From Streptomyces sp. Act143 (lineage in GTDB: Bacteria; Actinomycetota; Actinomycetes; Streptomycetales; Streptomycetaceae), in contig NZ_QFRX01000001.1 of assembly GCF_003143935.1 (NCBI RefSeq), positions 754,071 through 818,070 on the forward strand: a stretch of 64,000 nucleotides of DNA, in the 5' to 3' direction. Below, piece by piece: positions 51,461 to 59,671 of this stretch. The notes below the pieces were generated by a model. It was not told the origin of the DNA, did not search any database, and saw nothing but the letters and a program-made list of their open reading frames with translations. Within the stretch, counting starts at the first letter, position 1, and every line of letters starts with the position of its first letter. The translations under genes were made by a program, and so were the position numbers.

Positions 51461-51724
51461 CGGAGCGGCACCCAGCTGTCCGCCCCGGCATGCGGGGCGC
51501 AGCGCGCGTCGGGCCGCTGCATCGGCCGGTGCGGCAGCGATGCGCGCAGCCCGTGCGCGACGGTGACCGGCAGGGCGTGTCGAGCGCGAACTCCCGCACG
51601 GACGCCGGTCCTTCGACGGCCGGCCTGTCGTGGCGCGACGTGACGGGGCGCCGGCCTTCCCCCGGCAGCTGTCGGGCGGGGCCGCCGCCCCCGTGGCCGA
51701 CGGCACGTGCCGGTCTCCCCGCGT

Positions 51725-51770
51725 GGGCTGAACGGCCCCTGCGGCGTCCGCACTTGGGCCCGAACAGCCC
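51725..51770. promoter_or_regulatory. Two Dev-like boxes in the gap before the Rv1733c-like gene
   Basis: GGGCTGAACGGCCCC (51725-51739) and GGGCCCGAACAGCCC (51756-51770) each differ from the GGGCCG-NN-CGGCCC pattern at one or a few bases, with centres 31 bases apart. They are 87-132 bases before the gene start. The 396-bp stretch 51461-51856 contains these and no convincing gene. Confidence 0.45.
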
Positions 51771-51856
51771 GGCGATGCCGTCTGGTCGGCCCCTGCCCGT
51801 CAGGTGCGGCGCGATGTCACCTTCCTGGGAGTGGCAGACAGAAGGAGGTGCCACCG

Positions 51857-52441
51857 ATGCGCGGCGGCAGGCGTACGAAGCAGTGGTGGTGGCGGTGGCG
51901 GAGCAATCCGCTGCGCCGACGTGACGACGTTCTCGAGGCGTGGCTCGTGCTGGCCGCGTGGGTCCTCGTCGTGGTGGGCGGGACGTTCGCCGGCGCGGTG
52001 GCCGCCCGTGCCGCCGACGAGACCTTCGCCCGGCAGCGCGCCGATCGCACCCCCGTCCGGGCGGTGCTCCTGGCCGACGTTCCCCGCACGACCGGGGCCA
52101 GGGGCAATGTGTACAGCGACCGCGCGATGGCGAAGGTCCGCTGGACGGCCGCCGACGGCTCCCGCCGTACCGGCAGCACCCTGGTGGACGCCGGGCTGCG
52201 CACCGGGTCCACGGTCACCGTCTGGACGAACCGGCAGGGCGACCTCACCAGCCGGCCGCCCGGCCCGACCGACGCGGCCGTCGAGGCGGGCTTCCTGGGG
52301 GCGGGCGCCGCCCTCGCCCTGAGCGGCCTCGTGATCGGCGCGGGAGCGGCCGCACGGTGCCGGCTCGACCGGCGCCGGATCGCCCAGTGGGGCAGGGAAT
52401 GGGACATGGTGGGCCCGCGGTGGGGTCACAAGACCGGCTGA
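51857..52441 (+). CDS. Rv1733c-family membrane protein
   Basis: The 194-residue protein resembles Rv1733c of Mycobacterium tuberculosis, a DosR-regulon membrane antigen. It has the N-terminal basic WRSNPLRRRDDVLEAWLVLA, a first membrane helix (WLVLAAWVLVVVGGTFAGAV), an extracytoplasmic domain with the family core VRWTAADGSRRTGSTLVDAG and GSTVTVWTNRQGDLTSRP, and a second helix (AGFLGAGAALALSGLVIGAG). Function is unknown. ATG 51857 is preceded by an ideal AAGGAGGTG. Two Dev-like boxes lie upstream, consistent with dormancy control. Confidence 0.85.
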   Translation: MRGGRRTKQWWWRWRSNPLRRRDDVLEAWLVLAAWVLVVVGGTFAGAVAARAADETFARQRADRTPVRAVLLADVPRTTGARGNVYSDRAMAKVRWTAADGSRRTGSTLVDAGLRTGSTVTVWTNRQGDLTSRPPGPTDAAVEAGFLGAGAALALSGLVIGAGAAARCRLDRRRIAQWGREWDMVGPRWGHKTG

Positions 52442-52547
52442 CGCCGCGACGCCTCGGCAACGGGCCCTCTCAGCCCCGGAGCGCACAGAACCCATATCGG
52501 TACGACTATCGGAAAACTATTTGTAGCGGCACCGAAGGAGCATTTCT

Positions 52548-53023
52548 GTGAGCACCCCCGCCGACGCGTCCGACTACGGGAACCTGCGGCTCGACCGCAC
52601 AGGTCTGGCCGCGGCCTTCGACGCCCTCGGCGACCGCTACGACGAAGCCTTCCCGCACAAGGAGGGGCAGGTCACGGCCGCCGAGTGGCTCATCAGGTCG
52701 TTGCCGACCGGCTCCCGCGCGCTCGATCTGGGGTGCGGCACGGGCATTCCGACCGCGCTCCAGTTCGCCGAGGCGGGTTTCGAGGTCGTCGGTGTCGATC
52801 TCTCGGACGGCATGGTGGCGCTGGCCGCAAACATGTGCCCGCCGGGGTGTTCCACCGGGCGGACATCGCCGATCTGCGCCCCGGCGGCCCGCTGGAGCCG
52901 GGCCGTTTCGAGGCGGTGGCGGCCCTGGTCGACCAGCTGTCGGGGCGCTGGGGGGCGAGGAGACTGAGCATGGGCAGAATGGTCTGGTTCGAGCAGCGGT
53001 TGCCCGACGACGCCCTCCGCTGA
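52548..53023 (+). pseudogene. SAM-dependent methyltransferase remnant: frameshift and C-terminal loss
   Basis: From ATG 52548 the frame encodes FDALGDRYDEAFPHKEGQ and ALDLGCGTGIPTALQFAEAG with SAM motif I, then VVGVDLSDGMVALAA. At about 52,830 the frame changes: the continuation HVPAGVFHRADIADLRPGGP followed by GRFEAVAAL is one base out of frame, as expected from a single-base deletion. After FEAVAAL the usual 100 or so residues are missing and a short unrelated tail ends at 53023. The 420-bp product without the shift would lack half of the fold. The gene is therefore inactive. Confidence 0.75.
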
Positions 53024-53045
53024 GCACACGCGCCCCCCCTGCCGG

Positions 53046-53651
53046 TCAGTCCGCCGGGCGGCCGCCGAACCGCCAGTCATGGATCTCGACGCTGTCGTAG
53101 CGCCCGGCCGTGGCGTACGGCTCCCCCGCCATCATGGCCTCGGCGGCCGCGCGGTCCGCCAACTCGGCCAGCACGGCGGTGCCCAGCCAGGTGACACCGT
53201 CCTCGGCGAGCAGCGGGCCGTACGCGATCAGCCGGTCGCGGTAGCCGTCGTCGAGATGGCGCCGCTGCGCCGCGTCCAGGGGACCGAGGTCCGCGATCGG
53301 CTCCGGCCCGCCCTGCGCGATGATCAGGAAGCGACTGAATCCGGCCGTCGTTCCCGCGTACTCCCACATGGTGCGCCCCAGCGTGTTGCGCCAGCGGCGG
53401 ATGAGCACGTCACGGTAGACACCGGCCCGGTAGTTGGGTTCCTCGAACGCGAACCGCTGCGCGGCGGCGGCGTCGGGCAGGTCGACGATGTGCATGCTGC
53501 CGGTCACGCCGTCGCCCTCGGCCGGGAACGTGGGCCCCCGCGCGATCATCTCCTCGGCGTAGCCGTCCATGAACGTCCAGTGGTCCTCGTTCAGTTGCAT
53601 GCGCAGGTCGAGGGAATCCTCCCTGTCCCGGCAGTAGACGAAGTACTCCAT
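53046..53651 (-). CDS. YciI-like two-domain protein
   Basis: The 201-residue protein consists of two YciI-type (dimeric ferredoxin-like) halves. The first is MEYFVYCRDREDSLDLRMQL then HWTFMDGYAEEMIARGPTF, and the second is FLIIAQGGPEP then RHLDDGYRDRLIAYGPLLAE, each carrying the conserved YG/GP turn and ending in FxFEEPNYRAGVY- or YATAGRYDS-like strands. YciI proteins have been linked to dehalogenation and peroxide-related chemistry, but most are uncharacterised. ATG 53651 is taken because GGGGAG lies 4 bases upstream. No operon partner. Confidence 0.75.
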   Translation of the reverse strand: MEYFVYCRDREDSLDLRMQLNEDHWTFMDGYAEEMIARGPTFPAEGDGVTGSMHIVDLPDAAAAQRFAFEEPNYRAGVYRDVLIRRWRNTLGRTMWEYAGTTAGFSRFLIIAQGGPEPIADLGPLDAAQRRHLDDGYRDRLIAYGPLLAEDGVTWLGTAVLAELADRAAAEAMMAGEPYATAGRYDSVEIHDWRFGGRPAD

Positions 53652-53840
53652 GTCGCTCCCCTGGTTCACATCGCTGATACGCGTCGCCGGTCACGGCGGC
53701 GGTGCACATCGTCTCCCGAATTCGATCTTCCGGTGTCCGTGTTCATGACGGCGGCCCGCACTTCCTCGACGCACCGGCTCATAGACTCGTGGGTCGGATG
53801 TGAGGGAGGTCGTCATGGTGCCGGCCGTGGAGTGCACCGT

Positions 53841-54722
53841 ATGAGCGGTGAAGGCGTCGACCGTACGGGCGGTGAAGGTCCCGAAGCCGTGGCGGCCCGG
53901 CTCACCGGGCGGGCCGTGGTGTCGCGGCGGCGGCTCGCCGGGGCCGTCACCGAAGTCGTCCTCGACGACGGGCCGGTGATCGTCAAGGACGCCGGCGGCT
54001 CCGGGGCGGCGCAGGCCGAGGCCGCGGGGCTGGGGTGGCTGGCCGAGGCCGGTGCGGTGCGGGTGCCGGCGGTGCGCGGACGTGACCGGCAGTGGCTGGT
54101 CACCTCCTGTGTCGCGCAGGGGCGTGCGGGGGCCGCGGCGGCGTCCCGGTTCGGCCGTGAGCTGGCCGCGCTGCACGCCACCGGTGGCGACGCGTTCGGC
54201 GCCCCGCCGCCGGGCGGCCCGAGGGACGCGTACATCGGCACCGCCCCGATGAGCAACGTGCCCGGCGACGACTGGCCCGACTGGTATGCCCGGTACCGGG
54301 TGCTGCCCTATCTGCGCCGGGCGGTCGACGCCGGCACGCTGCGGCCCGCCGAGGCCGCCGTGTTCGAGCGGGTCTGCGAGCGGGTCGACCGGCTGGCCGG
54401 CCCCGCCGAGCGGCCCGCGCGACTGCACGGCGACCTGTGGAACGGCAATGTGCTGTGGGGCGCCGACGGCCACGTCCGGCTGATCGACCCGGCGGCGCAC
54501 GGCGGACACCGCGAGACCGACCTGGCCATGCTCCAGCTGTTCGGCTGCCCGTATCTCGCCCAGGTGCTGGAGGGCTACCAGGAGGCGGCCCCCCTCGCAC
54601 CGGGCTGGCGGCAGCGCGTCGGCCTGCACCAGCTGTTTCCGCTTCTCGTCCACACCGTGCTGTTCGGCCGCTCCTACGCCGAACAGGCGCTGGCCGCCGC
54701 CCGCCCCTACGCGGGTCTCTGA
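53841..54722 (+). CDS. Fructosamine kinase / APH-fold phosphotransferase
   Basis: The 293-residue kinase resembles fructosamine-3-kinases: VIVKDAGGSGAAQAEAAGLG (ATP-side Lys and Glu), LHGDLWNGNVLW with the catalytic Asp (about residue 202), and LIDPAAHGGHRETDLAMLQLFG carrying the second Asp. Such enzymes phosphorylate ketosamines formed by protein glycation so that they fall off, or phosphorylate small metabolites. Start ATG 53841 has GGAG 8 bases upstream; a short frame starting 53815 stops immediately at this ATG. The protein is cytoplasmic and not linked to neighbours. Confidence 0.87.
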   Translation: MSGEGVDRTGGEGPEAVAARLTGRAVVSRRRLAGAVTEVVLDDGPVIVKDAGGSGAAQAEAAGLGWLAEAGAVRVPAVRGRDRQWLVTSCVAQGRAGAAAASRFGRELAALHATGGDAFGAPPPGGPRDAYIGTAPMSNVPGDDWPDWYARYRVLPYLRRAVDAGTLRPAEAAVFERVCERVDRLAGPAERPARLHGDLWNGNVLWGADGHVRLIDPAAHGGHRETDLAMLQLFGCPYLAQVLEGYQEAAPLAPGWRQRVGLHQLFPLLVHTVLFGRSYAEQALAAARPYAGL

Positions 54723-54879
54723 CCTCACGCCGGCCGCGGCGAGGACCGCGGTGTCAGGATGACGGCGGATCTCCGGAACTTCTCGGCCCGGCCGCTAGTT
54801 TCTACGTTGCTGTAGACATAAGAGGGTGCCGGTCCGTCGTCGGGGCGGGTCGGTCACCGAGAGACCTTTGGGAGTTCGC

Positions 54880-55335
54880 ATGGCTCTGTGGGACCGCATC
54901 AAGGACTCGGCATCGACGATGCAGACCCAGCTCGTGGCGAAGAAGAACGACCTCAAGAGCGGCGCGTTCCGCGATGCCAGCATGGCGATGTGCGCCCTGG
55001 TGGCCGCCGCCGACGGCACGGTGGACCCCTCCGAGCGGCAGCGGGTGGCCCAGCTGATCGCCTCCAACGAGGTGCTCCAGAACTTCGACGCCATGGACCT
55101 CCAGCGGCGCTTCGACGAGAACCTGAACAAGCTCACGGCCGACTTCGCGTTCGGCAAGGTGAGCGTGCTCCAGGAGATCGGGAAGGCGAAGAAGAAGCCG
55201 GCCGAGGCGCGTGCCGTGATCCAGATCGGCATCGTGATCGGCGGGGCCGACGGCGACTTCGACAAGACCGAGCAGGCCGTCGTCCGCGAGGCCTGCTTCG
55301 CGCTGGACCTGCCGCCGCACGAGTTCGACCTCTGA
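54880..55335 (+). CDS. TerB-family tellurite resistance protein
   Basis: The 151-residue helical protein has the TerB core: MALWDRIKDSASTMQTQLVA at the start, CALVAAADGTVDPSERQRVA with the first acidic metal-binding turn (D-G-x-x-D-x-x-E), and IVIGGADGDFDKTEQAVVRE with the second. The two D-G-turns bind calcium-like ions in homologues. In streptomycetes TerB is often present without a full ter operon and is thought to act in a membrane stress complex; no terC or terD is near. ATG 54880 follows GGGAG at 5 bases. Confidence 0.9.
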   Translation: MALWDRIKDSASTMQTQLVAKKNDLKSGAFRDASMAMCALVAAADGTVDPSERQRVAQLIASNEVLQNFDAMDLQRRFDENLNKLTADFAFGKVSVLQEIGKAKKKPAEARAVIQIGIVIGGADGDFDKTEQAVVREACFALDLPPHEFDL

Positions 55336-55345
55336 GACGAGTGCC

Positions 55346-55375
55346 CGGCGGCGCCTCACCACAGAGGCGTCGCCG
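55346..55375. terminator. Hairpin between convergent terB-like and blaI-like genes
   Basis: CGGCGGCGCCTC and GAGGCGTCGCCG form a 12-base stem with one mismatch and a 6-base loop, 11 bases after the TerB stop. Confidence 0.6.
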
Positions 55376-55422
55376 CGCAGGACCGGGCCAGCGGCACGGA
55401 GACGGACACCCCGACGGGGGTC

Positions 55423-55809
55423 TCAGTCCGACTTTTCGCTCTCCGCCCGCCCCAGCAGCTCCCTCAGCAGCCGCTCGTCGTCGGGTTCGAGGGAGGTGAC
55501 GAAGCTGGCCAGCACCGCCTCCCGGTCGCTCTCGCCGTCGAGGAGCCTGCGCATCCGGTGCGCGGCGAGTCCCGCCTCGTCGGACACGGGCGTCCACGCG
55601 AAGGAGCGGCCCGCGCGCTCGCGGGTCACCACCCCCTTGGCCAGCAGCCGGGTCAGGATCGTGATCACCGTCGTATAGGCCAGATCCGCGCCGAGCCGCT
55701 CCTGCACCCAGCCCGCGGTCGCCGGTCCGTCCGCCTCCCGCAGGGCGGACAGGACCTGCACCTCCAGCTCGCCCTGCCCCCGTCGCCGAGGACGCCGGTG
55801 ATCCGTCAC
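55423..55809 (-). CDS. BlaI/MecI-family winged-helix repressor
   Basis: The 128-residue protein is a BlaI-type repressor: GELEVQVLSALREADGPATA, then the recognition region AYTTVITILTRLLAKGVVTR and the dimerisation helix RLLDGESDREAVLASFVTSL. BlaI proteins are usually inactivated by the membrane protease BlaR/M56 encoded next door. No M56 gene is adjacent: the flanking genes are TerB and a mannanase. The start is GTG 55809, with GGGAG 8 bases upstream; the longer frame is rejected. Its targets and signal are unknown. Confidence 0.87.
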   Translation of the reverse strand: MTDHRRPRRRGQGELEVQVLSALREADGPATAGWVQERLGADLAYTTVITILTRLLAKGVVTRERAGRSFAWTPVSDEAGLAAHRMRRLLDGESDREAVLASFVTSLEPDDERLLRELLGRAESEKSD

Positions 55810-55963
55810 TCCCTGTCTCCCTTCCGCTGCCGCGCACGTCACGGGCGGTCCATCGTAAGGACACCGGGGTGCGGACCACACCTCCCCGCGCCAGGCGGTG
55901 ACTGACCGGCGGCAAGGTGCCGCCGGTCAGCGCGGAGGAGCCGGCCCTCGGCCGGAGACGGGA

Positions 55964-57637
55964 TCAACCGGTCGCGCAGGCACTGCCGTTCAGCGTGAAG
56001 GCGGTCGGCGCCGCGTTGGTCGTGCCCTTGGCGCCGATGAAGCCGACGGTCACCGAGCCGGCGGCGGGGATGGTGGAGGTGTAGGACGCGGGGGTGACGC
56101 TGACGTCCGCCCCGCTCTGGGTCGGGGTGCCGCCCCACATGTTGGAGATCGTCTGGCCGTTGGCGAAGGAGAAGCCGAGCGTCCAGCCGTTGACGGCGGT
56201 GCTCCCGGTGTTGCGGAGGGTGATCTCGCCCTGGAATCCGCCCTGCCACTCCCCCACGATCCGGTAGCCGACCGAGCAGTCGAGCGCCGGGGCCTTGCCG
56301 GTCGTGACGTTGACCGTCGCCGAGCGGGCCGAGCGATTGCCCGCCGCGTCCCGGGCGTAGACGGCGAAGGTGTACGCCGTCTCGGCCGAAAGACCGGTCA
56401 CCGTCACCGAGTTGGTGGTGGAGGCCGCGACCTTGGTCTCGGTGCCGCCGCTGACGCGGACGACGTCGTACCCGGCGACGCCGACGTTGTCGGTGGACGC
56501 GGTCCAGGTGAGGGCCGCGGAGGTGGCCGTCACCGCCGAGGCGCTCGGCGTGCCGGGGGCCGTCGGGGCCTGGGTGTCGCCGGTGCCGCCCCCGCCGTAG
56601 ATCGTGGCTTCCTTGGCGGTCTGGGCGATGCCGTTGGTGCCGTTGAAGATGCGCTGTCCCCAGGAGCTGAGCCGGTTGGGGTCGAAGTCGACGGCGAGGT
56701 CGAGGATCGGGTCGGTGTTGCCGCTCCAGGACCAGGCCAGGTAGCCGAGGTCGAGTTGCTCGGCGGTGGCCATCATGGTGTCCTCGTCGGGGTCGCCCCA
56801 CTGGTCGGCGGGGCCGCCGAACTCGCCGATGAGGATGGGGAGTTTGGCGTTGACGAAGGCGTTGAGGTAGTCGGTGATCTCCGCCGCGGTGTCGAAGACG
56901 CTGTACATGTGGATGGAGAAGATCAGATTGCCGGTGGTGTCGGCGTTGTAGACGCTCTGGGCGTTGGCGCGCATGACGCCCTGCCAGTCCTGGCCCCAGT
57001 TGGGCGCGTCCACCATGATCGTGTGCTGGAAACCGGCGTTCCGCAGCTTCTTGATCGCGGCGATGGTGGGGTCGGTCCAGCCCTCGGGGTTGGTGTTGCC
57101 CCAGGGCTCGTTGCCGATGTTGATGACGATGTAGTTCTCCTGGCCCGCCAGGACGTCCTTCAGGCCGATCCAGTAGTCGGCGGCCTGGTCCAACGTGCCG
57201 GCCGCGCTGTCCTCGCCGTATCCGGTGGTGTCGTGCACCTCCAGGACGCAGATGAGGCGGTTGGCCTTGCACTGGGTGACAACGTTGGCAACGTCCGCCG
57301 CGCTGTTGGCGGTCCAGCGGTGACCGTCGGCCAGGACGACGCGGACGGCGTTGGCGCCGAGCGCCTTGATGTCCGACAGCGACTGCGTCTCGTTCGGATA
57401 CCAGGTGTGGGCGTGGTTGACGCCACGCATCACGAAGTCGTTGCCGTTGCCTTCGACCAGGCGGCCGTTGCTGATGTGCAGGCCGGTGGCCTGGACGCCC
57501 GGCGGCTCGGCCTGGGCGTGCGCGGCGGCGGGCCACAGGGCACCGAGGAGGACGAGCCCGAGCAGGGCCGCCGCCAGGCGGGCGAGGAGGCTGCCTGCTG
57601 TCGTGCTCTTTCTTGTCGTGCTTCTTGTTCTTCTCAC
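55964..57637 (-). CDS. Secreted GH5 beta-mannanase with FN3 and CBM2 domains
   Basis: The 557-residue enzyme has an Arg-rich signal peptide (cleavage near AHA-QA), a GH5 subfamily 8-like mannanase domain at 50-345 (TGLHISNGRLVEGNG, ADIKALGANAVRVV-like segment, acid/base Glu177 in NIGNEPWG, nucleophile Glu272 in ILIGEFGG), a fibronectin type III linker (355-440, TAPGTPSASAVTATSAALTW) and a CBM2 cellulose-binding domain (450-557, with Cys at each end and WQGGFQGEITLRNTG). It would cut mannan backbones while anchored to cellulose. GTG 57637 follows CAGGAG at 5 bases. The operator at 57690 indicates CebR control, so cellobiose-type inducers should switch it on. Confidence 0.93.
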   Translation of the reverse strand: MRRTRSTTRKSTTAGSLLARLAAALLGLVLLGALWPAAAHAQAEPPGVQATGLHISNGRLVEGNGNDFVMRGVNHAHTWYPNETQSLSDIKALGANAVRVVLADGHRWTANSAADVANVVTQCKANRLICVLEVHDTTGYGEDSAAGTLDQAADYWIGLKDVLAGQENYIVINIGNEPWGNTNPEGWTDPTIAAIKKLRNAGFQHTIMVDAPNWGQDWQGVMRANAQSVYNADTTGNLIFSIHMYSVFDTAAEITDYLNAFVNAKLPILIGEFGGPADQWGDPDEDTMMATAEQLDLGYLAWSWSGNTDPILDLAVDFDPNRLSSWGQRIFNGTNGIAQTAKEATIYGGGGTGDTQAPTAPGTPSASAVTATSAALTWTASTDNVGVAGYDVVRVSGGTETKVAASTTNSVTVTGLSAETAYTFAVYARDAAGNRSARSATVNVTTGKAPALDCSVGYRIVGEWQGGFQGEITLRNTGSTAVNGWTLGFSFANGQTISNMWGGTPTQSGADVSVTPASYTSTIPAAGSVTVGFIGAKGTTNAAPTAFTLNGSACATG

Positions 57638-57683
57638 TGCGACTCCTGGGAGTGAGCGCCAAGAAACTCAGGCTGGGAGGAGA

Positions 57684-57709
57684 GTTGTATGGGAGCGCTC
57701 CCATACAAC
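57684..57709. promoter_or_regulatory. CebR-type operator before the mannanase gene
   Basis: TGGGAGCGCTCCCA (57690-57703) is identical to the 14-base CebR operator of cellulolytic streptomycetes, and it lies within a perfect 26-base palindrome (57684-57709) whose outer arms are GTTGTA and TACAAC. It is 53 bases before the mannanase start and 40 bases after the end of the TPR gene. CebR represses until cellobiose or cellotriose binds it. Confidence 0.9.
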
Positions 57710-57748
57710 CGACCGCGCCAGGTACACGTCAAGAGAGCGCGCAAGACC

Positions 57749-59434
57749 TCATCCGCAGCACCCCTCCTCCGGCACCGGCCCCGCGTCGAGCCGGCAGAAG
57801 CACGACGCCTCGATCGGCACGTCCGCCAGCGCGACCGCGATCTTCAGCTGCTGGGCGACGATCCGCGCCTCCCCCGCCCTGCCGAGCCGGACCAGGCACT
57901 CGTGGAACCCGTGCAGGGCCCAGACGTTGCCCGGATGCTGCACCGCGCGCGGCAGCGTGTCGTCGAGCCCGAGGTCGGCGCGGTAGACCGCCTCGGCCTC
58001 GGCGACCCGGCCCTGTTCCAGAAGCAGGGCTCCGTAGGCGTGCCGGGTGGGTTGCATCCAGCCCCAGGGTTCGTCATAGGGCAGGTTGTCGTCGAGTTCG
58101 ACCGACCGTTCCAGGGCGGCGAATGCGGCGTCGAAGTCGCCTTTGCGGTAGGCGAGTTCGCCGTCGAGCATCGCGGCGGCGACGGCCAGGACGTCGGCAC
58201 AGGTGTTGTTGAAGAGCATGCGCGACTCCGGGACGCGGGTCACCGCCTCCTGGAAGAGGGCGCGTTCGGCCTCGGCCGCGGGAATGCGGCCGAGGGCGGA
58301 CAGGGCCACCCCGCGGGCGTAGTGGAGCATCGCGGTGGTCACGCAGTACAGCCGCGGGTCGGCGGGCAGGGGCAGTTCGAGGAGGTCGGCCCAGCGGCCG
58401 AAGCGGATCAGCACGTGGACCCGCATGGCGAGGAAGCCCTCCAGCCAGTCGGCCATGGGCGGGCTCTGCACGCGCAGCAGTTCCTCCGGGACGGATGCCT
58501 CCAGCTGGGCGGCGGTCTCCAGCGCGACCCGGGACTGGCCGAGGAACATCGCGCCGTAGATCTTGAAGTGGTAGTTGTGCGACCGGTAGAGGGTGTAGAA
58601 GTTCATCGCCCCGGCCCGGGCGCGGTACTTCTCGTCGGCGGCGACGGCCGCGCTGTTGTCCGCCACCACACGGCGGTAGTCGCCGCAGAGCACGTCCAGG
58701 TGCGAGGGCATGTGCTGGAGGTGCCCGGCGTCGGGGACGAGCCCGCGCAACCGGTCGGCGACGGGCAGGGCCGTCTCGGGGGTCGGGGACATCTCCATGA
58801 GGTGGATGTACAGGTGCAGCACGCCCGGGTGCCGTTTGCCCGCGTCCGAGGCGAGCACCCGGTCGAGGACCGCCTTGGCCTCCAAGGTGCGGGCGCCTTC
58901 CGCCGGTTCGCCGGTCCGGAGGTTCCACAGCCGCCAAGGGGTGAGGTTCAGCAGGGCGTCGGCGTACAGGGCGGCGATGTCGGCGTCGTCGGGGGCGAGT
59001 TCATGGACGGCGCGCATGCTGTCGGCGTAGGGCGCGTTCCACACCGCGCAGTCCGCGACCGGGCTGGCCCGCGGATAGCGGGCGCGCAGCGCGCCGATGA
59101 GGGACCGCTCGACGGGGGTCGCGGCGGTTCGCGCCTTCTCATGGGCCCGTTCCACGGCGGCGTGGGTGCGCTCGACGGTCCGGGCCAGGTCGTCGCCGTC
59201 GAAGAACTCCCACGGCTTGTTGTAGTGGGGGCCGAGGGCGTAGGCGATGCCCCAATGAGCCATGGCGCAGTCGGGATCGGCCGCGGCGGCGGCCTCGAAA
59301 CAGGCGACCGCCTCCTCGTGGTGGAAGGCGTACGTCCACACCAGCCCGCGGTCGAACCACCGTTGGGCCTCGGGCGACGACGTGGTCACGGGGCGGCCAT
59401 GGCTGCCGAGGTCGTAGTACTCCGTGTGCTCCAT
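57749..59434 (-). CDS. Tetratricopeptide-repeat protein with His- and Cys-rich motifs
   Basis: The 561-residue protein contains TPR-like helical pairs from residue 20 to 540 (for example RWFDRGLVWTYAFHHEEAVA, AEAEAVYRADLGL). Two histidine clusters stand out near the middle: HLYIHLMEMSP and GHLQHMPSHLDVL, and the C-terminus carries SCFCRLDAG then EEGCCG. Together they could bind metal, but no such role is described from sequence alone. It has no signal peptide. ATG 59434 follows CGGGGAA. It is not related to the CebR-controlled gene downstream of it on the same strand, from which a palindrome separates it. Function unknown. Confidence 0.75.
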   Translation of the reverse strand: MEHTEYYDLGSHGRPVTTSSPEAQRWFDRGLVWTYAFHHEEAVACFEAAAAADPDCAMAHWGIAYALGPHYNKPWEFFDGDDLARTVERTHAAVERAHEKARTAATPVERSLIGALRARYPRASPVADCAVWNAPYADSMRAVHELAPDDADIAALYADALLNLTPWRLWNLRTGEPAEGARTLEAKAVLDRVLASDAGKRHPGVLHLYIHLMEMSPTPETALPVADRLRGLVPDAGHLQHMPSHLDVLCGDYRRVVADNSAAVAADEKYRARAGAMNFYTLYRSHNYHFKIYGAMFLGQSRVALETAAQLEASVPEELLRVQSPPMADWLEGFLAMRVHVLIRFGRWADLLELPLPADPRLYCVTTAMLHYARGVALSALGRIPAAEAERALFQEAVTRVPESRMLFNNTCADVLAVAAAMLDGELAYRKGDFDAAFAALERSVELDDNLPYDEPWGWMQPTRHAYGALLLEQGRVAEAEAVYRADLGLDDTLPRAVQHPGNVWALHGFHECLVRLGRAGEARIVAQQLKIAVALADVPIEASCFCRLDAGPVPEEGCCG

Positions 59435-59671
59435 ACGAATTCCCCGAGCGTGAGCAGGGCCTGGATTCGCGACGTTACCGGGTGTTTTGTACCCGACACG
59501 CCGAGAACCGGTTCCGCCGGTCCGCGCTCAGCCCTCGCGTTCGTCCGGCACCGCCGCCTCGCAGGGCGGCAGAATCCCGGCGCAGAGACGCCGCTGCGCG
59601 GGCGGACCGCATCGGTCCGGGGCTCCGAAAACCCGTTGCGGCCGCCCGCCGCCCCCAGGACCCTGGCCCTC

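Noticed and set aside
57689..59671. Upstream extension of the tandem GNAT frame across the TPR gene
   Set aside because: The extension is antisense to the TPR gene and has no motif; the GNAT fold starts at ATG 59672.
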